Positions 1 to 5,859 of a stretch of 11,564 nucleotides of DNA are shown one piece after another. Origin of the DNA: JAVBMP01 sp031552315. GTDB taxonomy: Bacteria; Desulfobacterota; Desulfovibrionia; Desulfovibrionales; Desulfovibrionaceae. Both the position numbers and the translations under genes were made by a program. The stretch lies in contig JAVBMP010000007.1 of assembly GCA_031552315.1 (NCBI GenBank), positions 1-11,564 of the forward strand. The letters run 5' to 3'. The notes beneath the pieces are model-generated. The model had not been told where the DNA came from. It worked only from the letters and a program-made list of their open reading frames with translations, and did not search any database. Position 1 is the stretch's first letter. Every line of letters begins with the position of its first letter.

Positions 1-85
1 CAAGGAGTGCGAGGTCCGTGCGGAGGGAGTATATTCAAGCATATATGACCTTCGCGCGGGACGAAGCACGACGCAGTAAAAGGGC

Positions 86-109
86 AAAAAGGCCATTGCG
101 CAATGGCCT
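86..109 (-). terminator. Second (distal) terminator of the GAF/sigma-54 activator gene
   Basis: A perfect 20-bp palindrome, AGGCCATTGCGCAATGGCCT (90-109), would fold into a strong hairpin. On the minus strand it is followed directly by a short U tract (bases 90-86 are A on the plus strand). It lies about 20 bp beyond a larger hairpin with its own U tract, so the two look like tandem intrinsic terminators for the leftward activator transcript. The hairpin core also belongs to the dispersed palindrome family described elsewhere in this window, so the terminator role may be incidental. Confidence 0.5.
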
Positions 110-154
110 CAAAAAAAGGCCGGGCGTTTCCTGCGGGGGCCATTGCGCAATGGC
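90..154. repeat. Two copies of the dispersed palindrome GCCATTGCGCAATGGC
   Basis: The 16-bp perfect palindrome GCCATTGCGCAATGGC occurs at 92-107 (extended to a perfect 20-mer at 90-109) and again at 139-154. Related copies lie at 2165-2178, 7148-7165 and 7221-7242. All five are outside the genes, and two of the three sites carry a pair. Both copies here are built into terminator-like hairpins. This resembles a REP-type extragenic palindrome, though no mobilising enzyme is visible. Confidence 0.7.
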
Positions 155-177
155 TTCCCGCGTTGAAACGCCCGGAC
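111..177 (-). terminator. Long hairpin with U7 tract, intrinsic terminator for the activator gene
   Basis: Bases 120-130 (CCGGGCGTTTC) are perfectly complementary to 165-175 (GAAACGCCCGG). Inside them, 133-137 (GCGGG) pairs with 157-161 (CCCGC). At the tip is the self-complementary 16-mer GCCATTGCGCAATGGC (139-154). The result is a nearly continuous stem of about 25 bp. On the minus strand it is followed by seven U residues (A run at 111-117). It sits about 140 bp downstream of the leftward activator gene and fits a rho-independent terminator for it. On the plus strand there is no U tract, so it should terminate mainly leftward transcription. Confidence 0.65.
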
Positions 178-230
178 TTTCAAACAGCCAAACCACGCAA
201 AGCCGGAATTTGTAACGGCACGCTGCCCAC

Positions 231-250
231 GTCCCCCAAGCGGAGGGGAC
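231..250. other. Small hairpin, GTCCCC / GGGGAC
   Basis: GTCCCC (231-236) and GGGGAC (245-250) form a perfect 6-bp stem with an 8-base loop. Outer bases CGCT (221-224) and AGCG (251-254) can extend it across a bulge. There is no U tract on either side. It lies in the 3' region of the minus-strand activator transcript; function unknown. Confidence 0.3.
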
Positions 251-277
251 AGCGGGAGCGGACGGGATGAGTGGCCA

Positions 278-324
278 GCTTACACCAGCTTACAGGCCGC
301 CCGCTTACAAAACGCCCGCTTACA
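278..324 (-). repeat. Short tandem repeat that replicates the activator stop codon
   Basis: GCTTACA occurs four times (278-284, 288-294, 303-309, 318-324), with the last three starting 10, 15 and 15 bp apart. Read on the minus strand, the 15-bp unit contains Leu-TAA. The activator stop (TAA at 320-322) is therefore followed by further in-frame TAA codons at 305-307 and 290-292. This looks like slippage duplication at the end of the gene and gives a triple in-frame stop. Confidence 0.6.
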
Positions 325-1894
325 GGGCGTCCGGCGCGTCGCTTCTTTTTATGCCCAACTTTTTCATGCGCGATTCAAGCGTCTTGTTATTTATGCCCAA
401 AATGGCGGCGGCCCCTTTTGGCCCGCTGACGCGCCCCTGGGTCAGTTGCAGGGCCTCAAGGATATGCCTTTTTTCCTGTTCCTGTAATGTCAGGATTGAT
501 TCGGATTGGGGGCGGGGGTCTTCAGAATATTCCGATATCTTTATCCTCAGGGTTGGCCCCTGGGCAAGAATGACGGAGCGTTCCACAATATTCCGCAGTT
601 CTCTGATATTCCCCGGCCAGGAATAATTCAGCAATGAATGCATGTCGCTGGATGAAATATCTGTAATCGTCTTGTTCAGGCGCTGGGCAAAAAATTTCGC
701 ATAATATTCTATTAAAAGCGGTATGTCGCTTTTTCTTGCCCGCAGCGGGGGCACGGAAATGGGGAAGACATTCAGCCTGTAGTATAAATCTTCACGGAAG
801 GAGCCGCTTTTTATATCTTTGCCCAAAACGCGGTTGGTTGCCGCCACAACGCGGACGTTCACATTGATTGTTCTGTAAGACCCAAGCCTTTCAAATTGCC
901 CTTCTTCCAGCACCCGCAGCAGTTTTGTCTGCACGCTCAGGGGCAGTTCACCAATTTCATCCAAAAACAGGGTGGACCCGTCCGCTACCTCCAGCCTGCC
1001 AAGCTGCTTTGCCACCGCGCCGGTAAACGCGCCTTTTTCATGCCCAAACAATTCATTTTCAATAATGGAAGGGGGCAAGCCGCCGCAGTCTATGCGGATA
1101 AGCGGTTTGGTCTTTCTGGAACTTCCTTCATGAATGGCCCTGGCGATCAATTCCTTACCCGTGCCGGTTTCACCCAGAATAAGGACGGTGGAATCCGTCT
1201 TGGCTACCTGGTTTATTTGCACCATGACGCTACGCATGGCGTCACTTTGCCCAAGAAGCTGGCCTGAACCGCCAACAATGCGAATTTCTTCCTGCAATGA
1301 GATGTTCTCATTCGCCAGTTTGTCTTTCAGCTCATGAATTTCCCTGATCGCCTGCTTCAGCTTGGCCTCATTGCTACGCCTTTGAAGGGCGTTGGCAAAA
1401 ATTATGCTTACCAGCGACAACATTTCCATTGTATTTTGTGAAATGGAACGCTTGACGTCAAAAGAACCAAATGAAAGTGAGCCTATTACATTACCGCCAA
1501 TTACAATGGGAATAAAAATGGTTGACTTGATGTTGTTGCGCTTGAAAAATTTTTTGTCTTCCACCGCCTCTGGCGGGACAGCGTCCACATTTTCAATGAA
1601 CAGCGGCTTTTTGGTGTCGTGCAACCTTTTATAAACCCAGGGGAAATCAGAAATGCAGTACTGGGTCTGCACCTTGTCGCAATTTCTTGCCCAGCAGATG
1701 GTGCCCAAAAAACAGCCGTCCTCATTTGGCAGGTTAAGCAGGGTGCCCCTGTCAAAATTTATAAAATTGGCAACCCGTTGAATCGCCAACTTTATATGTG
1801 CGTCAACCTGCTCGGTGGGCAAATTGACAAAACTTGCCCCCATATCCGCTATCAGCGCATATTCACTATACAGTTCAGGATAATTGTCTTCCAT
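320..1894 (-). CDS. Sigma-54-dependent transcriptional activator, GAF-AAA+-Fis HTH
   Basis: This 524-residue protein is a bacterial enhancer-binding protein that would remodel sigma-54 RNA polymerase by ATP hydrolysis. Residues about 10-170 form a single GAF sensor domain, and about 175-205 look like a coiled-coil linker. The AAA+ domain (about 210-445) has Walker A GETGTGKE (241-248), the sigma-54-contacting GAFTGA loop (288-293), Walker B TLFLDE (308-313), candidate arginine fingers in REDLYYR (367-373) and WPGNIREL (426-433). A Fis-type HTH occupies about 485-514. All key residues are present, so it should be active. There is no receiver domain, so the signal is probably a small molecule or redox/metal state sensed by GAF. 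Four of its five cysteines (61, 67, 72, 80) cluster in the GAF domain. The ATG is preceded by GAGG with 5-nt spacing. It diverges from a TRAP operon that has a -24/-12 promoter, so that operon is the probable target. Family assignment is firm; ligand and target are inferred. Confidence 0.95.
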   Translation of the reverse strand: MEDNYPELYSEYALIADMGASFVNLPTEQVDAHIKLAIQRVANFINFDRGTLLNLPNEDGCFLGTICWARNCDKVQTQYCISDFPWVYKRLHDTKKPLFIENVDAVPPEAVEDKKFFKRNNIKSTIFIPIVIGGNVIGSLSFGSFDVKRSISQNTMEMLSLVSIIFANALQRRSNEAKLKQAIREIHELKDKLANENISLQEEIRIVGGSGQLLGQSDAMRSVMVQINQVAKTDSTVLILGETGTGKELIARAIHEGSSRKTKPLIRIDCGGLPPSIIENELFGHEKGAFTGAVAKQLGRLEVADGSTLFLDEIGELPLSVQTKLLRVLEEGQFERLGSYRTINVNVRVVAATNRVLGKDIKSGSFREDLYYRLNVFPISVPPLRARKSDIPLLIEYYAKFFAQRLNKTITDISSSDMHSLLNYSWPGNIRELRNIVERSVILAQGPTLRIKISEYSEDPRPQSESILTLQEQEKRHILEALQLTQGRVSGPKGAAAILGINNKTLESRMKKLGIKRSDAPDAL

Positions 1895-1992
1895 GGTGCC
1901 CTCAGTGGGCTGAACCTATCAGAAGTGTTGCCTTTCGCCAAGGCCTCTTTCATGCCCTGTGCGCGGGGTAAAGCGCTTCCGTTGCGTGGGTA

Positions 1993-2014
1993 AAATCAAA
2001 TATCGCCTTGATTT
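1993..2014. promoter_or_regulatory. Inverted repeat AAATCAA-N8-TTGATTT upstream of the activator gene
   Basis: Perfect 7-bp arms (1993-1999 and 2008-2014) are separated by 8 bp, about 100 bp upstream of the activator start codon. The position would suit an operator controlling activator expression, possibly autoregulation, but the arms do not match those of the larger repeat at 2247-2282. Function is speculative. Confidence 0.35.
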
Positions 2015-2164
2015 AATAAACGTGTTATGCTTCACATAAGCCCACAAACGGCCGGCCGCCGGCAGCTGCCGCAAGAAGCGGCATTGCTGTTTGGCAAAAA
2101 AGAAAATTTTTATGAACGGGTATATTTTTACTATATTCCTTCAAAAATAAAAAATATTTTTAGA

Positions 2165-2178
2165 CCATTGCGCAATGG
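2165..2178. repeat. Dispersed palindrome copy CCATTGCGCAATGG
   Basis: A perfect 14-bp palindrome sharing its core with the copies at 90-109 and 139-154. A mismatch at 2164/2179 is followed by two more complementary pairs (2163/2180, 2162/2181). It sits in AT-rich intergenic DNA upstream of the TRAP operon, followed on the plus strand by a short T run (2184-2188). It could act as a weak terminator or be a passive repeat. Confidence 0.6.
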
Positions 2179-2246
2179 CCTGATTTTTCAACCTGCACCG
2201 GAATACCCTGAAAAATTTGCGCCGGGCAATACTCCTGATATAATAA

Positions 2247-2282
2247 ATTCTGAAATAACAGAAAAACCTCTTATTTCAGAAT
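2247..2282. promoter_or_regulatory. Perfect 12-bp-arm inverted repeat, candidate activator (enhancer) site
   Basis: ATTCTGAAATAA (2247-2258) and TTATTTCAGAAT (2271-2282) are exact reverse complements separated by 12 bp. The centre is about 137 bp upstream of the start predicted from the -24/-12 promoter, within the usual range for enhancer sites of sigma-54 activators. Arm centres are 24 bp apart, roughly two helical turns, which suits two dimers or an extended dimer site. No U tract follows on the plus strand and no gene ends here, so a terminator is less likely. That the neighbouring activator binds it is inferred. Confidence 0.55.
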
Positions 2283-2335
2283 GCCTGCTGCCGCAGAAAA
2301 TGTCGCAAAAAAAACATTTCAAATTTTATTTTTTT

Positions 2336-2350
2336 ATAACAGCATGTTAT
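2336..2350. promoter_or_regulatory. Inverted repeat ATAACA-GCA-TGTTAT upstream of the -24 element
   Basis: Perfect 6-bp arms with a 3-bp spacer, centred about 59 bp upstream of the predicted transcription start and 26 bp before the -24 element. It could be a second regulator site or a site for another factor. The arms do not resemble those of the 2247-2282 repeat. Confidence 0.35.
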
Positions 2351-2375
2351 GACAATAGTGCGAATAAATACAAAA

Positions 2376-2391
2376 TGGCATGCTTTGTGCT
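2376..2391 (+). promoter_or_regulatory. Sigma-54 (-24/-12) promoter of the TRAP operon
   Basis: TGGCATGCTTTGTGCT matches the RpoN consensus TGGCACG-N4-TTGCW, with the invariant GG (2377-2378) and GC (2389-2390) exactly 10 bp apart. Differences are T for C at the sixth base and G for T at the twelfth. Transcription should start near 2402, leaving a leader of about 228 nt before the first gene. The adjacent divergent sigma-54 activator strongly supports it. No equally good match was seen nearer the gene. Confidence 0.75.
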
Positions 2392-2457
2392 TATTTTAAC
2401 AAGCAAAGGGTTCGCCAATGCTGCCCAAATAGTGCCGCAATAATCCTGGTTCTTCAC

Positions 2458-2515
2458 TGGAAGCGCCGCAATGACGCCAGATGAAAAAACGATCCGCGTC
2501 ATGGAAGCGCCGCAA
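2458..2515 (+). repeat. Leader with 14-bp direct repeat and embedded stem
   Basis: TGGAAGCGCCGCAA occurs at 2458-2471 and 2502-2515, offset 44 bp. Between them ATGACGC (2471-2477) is complementary to GCGTCAT (2496-2502), giving a 7-bp stem with an 18-base loop whose ends touch both repeats. The element lies wholly in the predicted 5' leader of the TRAP transcript. It may be an RNA structure or a protein site, or a simple duplication; no known riboswitch class was recognised. Confidence 0.4.
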
Positions 2516-2629
2516 AGTTTCCAGTATGCCGCTTTAATGTTGTGAATGTTGTGTTTGCCGAATTTTTTCATTCCGCGCCTGGCGTAAATTGCCTGAGTAG
2601 CCTCAACACCCTACTAACTAGGAGGATGT

Positions 2630-4591
2630 ATGTCCGAGAACACCTGTTCAACCCCCTGCGAAATGCCTGTTGACAGACCATGGGAGCCTGTCATAGACCG
2701 CCCTACCCCCGATTCGGGAGTCCGGCGCATCGCCAAGATTGTGGGTGACCGGTTAATGGATTTAAGCGGGATAGCCCTGTTCGCGCTTATGCTCCTTACT
2801 GTGGTTGACGTTACTCTGCGATCCCTGTTCAACATGCCGGTCAGGGGCAGCATGGAACTTGTGGAAATTTTTATGATAATGGCCGTGTTCCCCGCCTTTA
2901 TCTGGATACAGAACAATGATACCCACCTGAACGTTGACCTTGTCACCGGCACACTGCCCCTTTCATGGCAGCGGGTGCTGGCCGTTTTTTGCCAGGCTGT
3001 AAGCGTTGTGTTTATAAGCATTCTGTCCTATGAGCTGTTCACCCAGACCATGGCGAAAATGCAGGAAGCCGACGCCACCCTGCTGCTTAAGATACCCCTG
3101 TGGCCTTTTGTCGGCCTGGCCGCGCTATGCCTTTTGCTGTTGGCTTTTTACACCCTGCTTGACCTGCTTAAATCCATAGACTGTTGCCGGACCATGGGCA
3201 AAACCTGGGCCGTGGCCCCGGCCCTTATTCTTGCCATTGCCATATGCGTCATCCCCTTTGCACTGGCCGGAACGCGCTTTGGCTTTTCCCGCGGGGCCTT
3301 TGGCGGCGTCATCATGGGCTATATGTTCATTCTTATCCTGGGCGGCATGCCCATTGGCGTGGCAATGCTGGTTTCCGGCCTGCAGGGCCTGATCATCTTC
3401 ATGCCCAGCGTTGACATCGCCCTGGGCATGGCCGGCGGTTCCCCCTATTACAGCGTGGCCTCTTTGGCCTTCAGCGTTATTCCCATGTTCGTGTTGATGG
3501 GTGAACTGGCTTTGTTTGGCGAGGTAAGCACAGACCTGTTCCGGGCGGCCAGCACCTGTCTTGGCAGACTACCGGGCGGCCTGGCCATTTCCAGCGTTTG
3601 CGGCTGCGCCGGTTTTGCCGCGGTTTGCGGCGATTCCATGGCAACGGCCATGACCATGGCCTCTGTCGGCCTGCCCGCCATGAAAGAAAAAAATTATGAC
3701 CCGGCCTTTGGCGCGGCCTGCCTGAGCATAGGCGGTACCCTGGGCATTCTTATTCCGCCTTCCATGGGCTTCATTGTCTATTCTATCGTAACGGAAGAAT
3801 CGGTCGGCCGCCTGTTTATGGCCGGCATAGTCCCCGGGTTGCTGCTTACCGCCATAATTTGCGCCACCATCGTCATAGTGGCCAGCCTGAACCCCAACCT
3901 GGCCCCGCGCGGCGATTCCACCACTATGGGTGAAAAACTGCGCTCTTTGGTGGGCATGCTGCCCATGCTCGGCTTGTTCTCTGTTATCATGGGCGGCATT
4001 CTTACCGGCCTGTGTACCCCGACAGAAGGCGGGGCCGTGGGCAGCTTCGCCTGTTTGCTGTACTGCATAGCGCGCGGCCGCCTGAACTTCCATACCTTGC
4101 GCCACGCCCTGCGGCAAACCAGCGTGCTTACCGCCAAGATATTCCTTATTCTGATCGGCGTGGGCATTATGGGCTACTTCCTCGCTTCCACCCGTCTGCC
4201 CTTCATCCTTACAGACCTTATTGTGGAATCCGGCCTGGGCAAGTACACAATATTGCTTTTGATAATTGTGCTTTACCTCATACTGGGCTGCCTGATGAAC
4301 GTTATCCCCATGGTCATGCTGGTTCTTCCCGCCCTGTTCCCCACTGTGGTGGCCCTTGGCTTTGACCCAATATGGTTTGGCGTGATCACGGTTCTGCTTA
4401 TGGAACTGGGGCAGATAACCCCGCCCATAGGGGTTTTGGTGTTCGCCATGAGCAGTGTTGTGCCGGAAGTGCCAATGATGCGCATATTCAAGTACGTGGT
4501 GCCCTTCTTCTTCTCCATCTTCTTCTGTGTGCTTCTGCTTACCATTTTCCCGCAGATATGCCTGTTCTTGCCCGATTTGCTGCTGAAGTAG
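2630..4591 (+). CDS. dctQM: TRAP transporter fused permease, DctQ-DctM
   Basis: This 653-residue protein joins the small (DctQ, four helices) and large (DctM, about 12 helices) membrane subunits of a TRAP transporter, which uses an ion gradient to import a ligand delivered by a periplasmic binding protein. A soluble N-terminus (1-38) precedes the DctQ part (about 40-185). A linking helix near 192-212 leads to the DctM part (about 215-650). DctM hallmarks are GMPIGVAM (239-246), PMFVLMG (285-291), CGDSMATA (333-340), GGTLGILIPPS (368-378), CTPTEGGAVG (462-471) and ITPPIGVL (596-603). QM fusions are known, as in the SiaQM sialic acid system. The start has AGGAGG only 4 nt upstream; the first ATG after the ribosome site is out of frame. 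It is the first gene of an operon with two binding-protein genes, the first beginning 30 bp downstream. Membrane role is certain; substrate is not known. Confidence 0.95.
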   Translation: MSENTCSTPCEMPVDRPWEPVIDRPTPDSGVRRIAKIVGDRLMDLSGIALFALMLLTVVDVTLRSLFNMPVRGSMELVEIFMIMAVFPAFIWIQNNDTHLNVDLVTGTLPLSWQRVLAVFCQAVSVVFISILSYELFTQTMAKMQEADATLLLKIPLWPFVGLAALCLLLLAFYTLLDLLKSIDCCRTMGKTWAVAPALILAIAICVIPFALAGTRFGFSRGAFGGVIMGYMFILILGGMPIGVAMLVSGLQGLIIFMPSVDIALGMAGGSPYYSVASLAFSVIPMFVLMGELALFGEVSTDLFRAASTCLGRLPGGLAISSVCGCAGFAAVCGDSMATAMTMASVGLPAMKEKNYDPAFGAACLSIGGTLGILIPPSMGFIVYSIVTEESVGRLFMAGIVPGLLLTAIICATIVIVASLNPNLAPRGDSTTMGEKLRSLVGMLPMLGLFSVIMGGILTGLCTPTEGGAVGSFACLLYCIARGRLNFHTLRHALRQTSVLTAKIFLILIGVGIMGYFLASTRLPFILTDLIVESGLGKYTILLLIIVLYLILGCLMNVIPMVMLVLPALFPTVVALGFDPIWFGVITVLLMELGQITPPIGVLVFAMSSVVPEVPMMRIFKYVVPFFFSIFFCVLLLTIFPQICLFLPDLLLK

Positions 4592-4621
4592 ATAGTTATC
4601 AACCCTTTTCAGGAGGCGGTT

Positions 4622-5716
4622 ATGTTTAAAAAGTTTATAAAATCCACCGCGGCGGCCCTTGCGCTGCTGGCCGTCAGCGCCCTGCCCGCGCACGCGGCCC
4701 AGTATGAAATGAGCGCCACCAGCATGATGATGACCACTCACCCGGTGGTAGCCAGCGCGGTAATACCCATGCTGGAGCTTATAAAAGAGCGCAGCGGCGG
4801 CAAGCTGGAAATAACCATGTACAACGCCGGCACCCTGGTGCCGGATGCGGAACTTTACCCCAGCACGGAACGCGGCATAGTGGACATGGCCCTGTTTTTC
4901 CCGCCGCGCACCCCGCACCTGTTCCCCATTCTGGTGCTTGGCGATTACCCGTTCCTGTTCACTTCCTCCAGGGCGGCCGGTTTCTCATTGAACGCGTTAT
5001 ATGACAACAACCCGGAATTGCAGAATGAACTGCAAAAAATCCACGTCCTTTCCTTCGCGTCTTCAACGCCCAAAGACCTGGTCAGCATAAAGCCCATACG
5101 CAGCCTTGAAGACTTGCAGGGCAAGCGCATTGGCGTGCTTGACGCGGCCTCGTCAGAAGTTATAGCCTTGCTGGGCGGCACGGCCATTACCATGCCCCTG
5201 GCCGACATGTACATGGGCCTGCAACGCGGCATGCTGGACGCGGTTTTGGCCCCCATTCCCACCTACCGTTCAACCAAGGTATGTGAAGTGGGCAAGTACA
5301 TCACCAAATGTAACGTATCTGTAAGCGCGGCCCCCTTCTTTATGAACAAGAAGTCTCATGACAAGCTTCCCGCTGAAGTAAAAAAGGTTGTTGACGATAT
5401 TTCCGGCTTCCCCTTCACCGCCCTGCACTGCAACTGGGTTGAAAAAAGCACGGAAGCCGACCTCAAGTACCTGATGGAAAACGACAAGGTGCAGGTAATT
5501 GCCCTTAGCCCGGAAGAAAGCGCCCGCTGGGCCGCCAAAACCGAACCCATGTATGAAAAATGGAAGGAAAACGCCCGCAAGGCCGGCGTGAAAGACCCTG
5601 ACGCCATTCTGAAGGAATTGCAGGGTTACGCCAAAAAGTTTAATGCGGTGGAAGCCCAAAAGGCTGAAACAGCCAAATACAAAGACATTCTTGGCAAGCT
5701 TTACATGGAATTTTAA
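4622..5716 (+). CDS. dctP: TRAP transporter periplasmic solute-binding protein (DctP family), copy 1
   Basis: This 364-residue DctP-type receptor would capture the substrate in the periplasm and pass it to the DctQM fusion encoded just upstream. Residues 1-25 are a Sec signal peptide (positive FKK, hydrophobic core, cut after AHA). The fold is shown by TMYNAGTLVPDAELY (65-79), the hinge region LEDLQGKRIGV (162-172) and LADMYMGLQRGMLDAV (193-208). At the position where most DctP proteins have the ligand-carboxylate arginine (G-x-K-I-R-V), this protein has G-K-R-I-G-V, so Gly171 replaces Arg; Arg169 lies two residues earlier. Three cysteines (221, 230, 270) lie in the mature protein. AGGAGG lies 5 nt before the ATG. 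It is about 89% identical to the next gene. Ligand unknown; the missing arginine suggests a different binding mode from the dicarboxylate and sialate receptors. Confidence 0.93.
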   Translation: MFKKFIKSTAAALALLAVSALPAHAAQYEMSATSMMMTTHPVVASAVIPMLELIKERSGGKLEITMYNAGTLVPDAELYPSTERGIVDMALFFPPRTPHLFPILVLGDYPFLFTSSRAAGFSLNALYDNNPELQNELQKIHVLSFASSTPKDLVSIKPIRSLEDLQGKRIGVLDAASSEVIALLGGTAITMPLADMYMGLQRGMLDAVLAPIPTYRSTKVCEVGKYITKCNVSVSAAPFFMNKKSHDKLPAEVKKVVDDISGFPFTALHCNWVEKSTEADLKYLMENDKVQVIALSPEESARWAAKTEPMYEKWKENARKAGVKDPDAILKELQGYAKKFNAVEAQKAETAKYKDILGKLYMEF

Positions 5717-5741
5717 TCACGGCGCTTAAGCCGCTGATTAT

Positions 5742-5797
5742 CCGGCCAGGGCGGGTACGCGTAAAATATACGCCCGCTCCTTGCCCGCCCTGGCCGG
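5742..5797. other. Strong hairpin between the two binding-protein genes
   Basis: CCGGCCAGGGCGGG (5742-5755) is perfectly complementary to 5784-5797, a 14-bp GC-rich stem. The loop contains a smaller hairpin, GCGTA-AAATA-TACGC (5759-5773). Only TTT follows on the plus strand, so it is a poor classical terminator. Inside an operon it more likely tunes the output of copy 2 by partial termination, or protects upstream mRNA from 3' decay so that copy 1 is made in excess. No clear promoter was seen between it and the next gene. Confidence 0.55.
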
Positions 5798-5859
5798 TTT
5801 ACCCACTGTACCGGAATTGCTTAAATAAATTTTTACTCAACCATATTCAGGAGACCGTT

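Larger units (their letters stand above)
1895..2629. other. Divergent intergenic control region between activator and TRAP operon
   Basis: These 735 bp contain no convincing gene. About 2090-2400 is clearly more AT-rich than the flanking genes. Seen here, left to right: inverted repeat AAATCAA-N8-TTGATTT (1993-2014); the hairpin TGCCGC-AAGAA-GCGGCA (2067-2083) beside the palindrome GGCAGCTGCC (2061-2070); one dispersed CCATTGCGCAATGG palindrome (2165-2178); a 12-bp-arm inverted repeat (2247-2282); ATAACA-GCA-TGTTAT (2336-2350); the sigma-54 promoter (2376-2391); and a leader with direct repeats. No convincing sigma-70 promoter for the activator was found on the minus strand. Confidence 0.7.

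Noticed and set aside
1..79. Open frame running in from the left edge and ending TAA at 77-79 (about 25 codons), possibly the tail of an upstream gene
   Set aside because: Too short to identify, no start visible, and 25 open codons are common by chance in GC-rich DNA. The sequence to the left would settle it.
18..215. 65-codon plus-strand open frame
   Set aside because: It runs through both terminator hairpins and the palindromic repeats and has no ribosome site or recognisable domain.
2027..2443. 138-codon plus-strand open frame in the activator/TRAP gap
   Set aside because: It spans the sigma-54 promoter and inverted repeats, lies in AT-rich DNA, lacks a ribosome site and has no protein-like motifs.
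2347..2571. 74-codon minus-strand open frame
   Set aside because: It overlaps the promoter and leader of the TRAP operon; no domain and no ribosome site support it.
2580..2593. Second -24/-12-like sequence, TGGCGTAAATTGCC, near the dctQM start
   Set aside because: GG to GC spacing is 8 bp rather than 10, which sigma-54 does not tolerate well.
3569..4918. 449-codon minus-strand open frame opposite dctQM and dctP
   Set aside because: A shadow of two well-supported plus-strand genes; its composition (runs of His, Gly, Gln) is typical of antisense frames.
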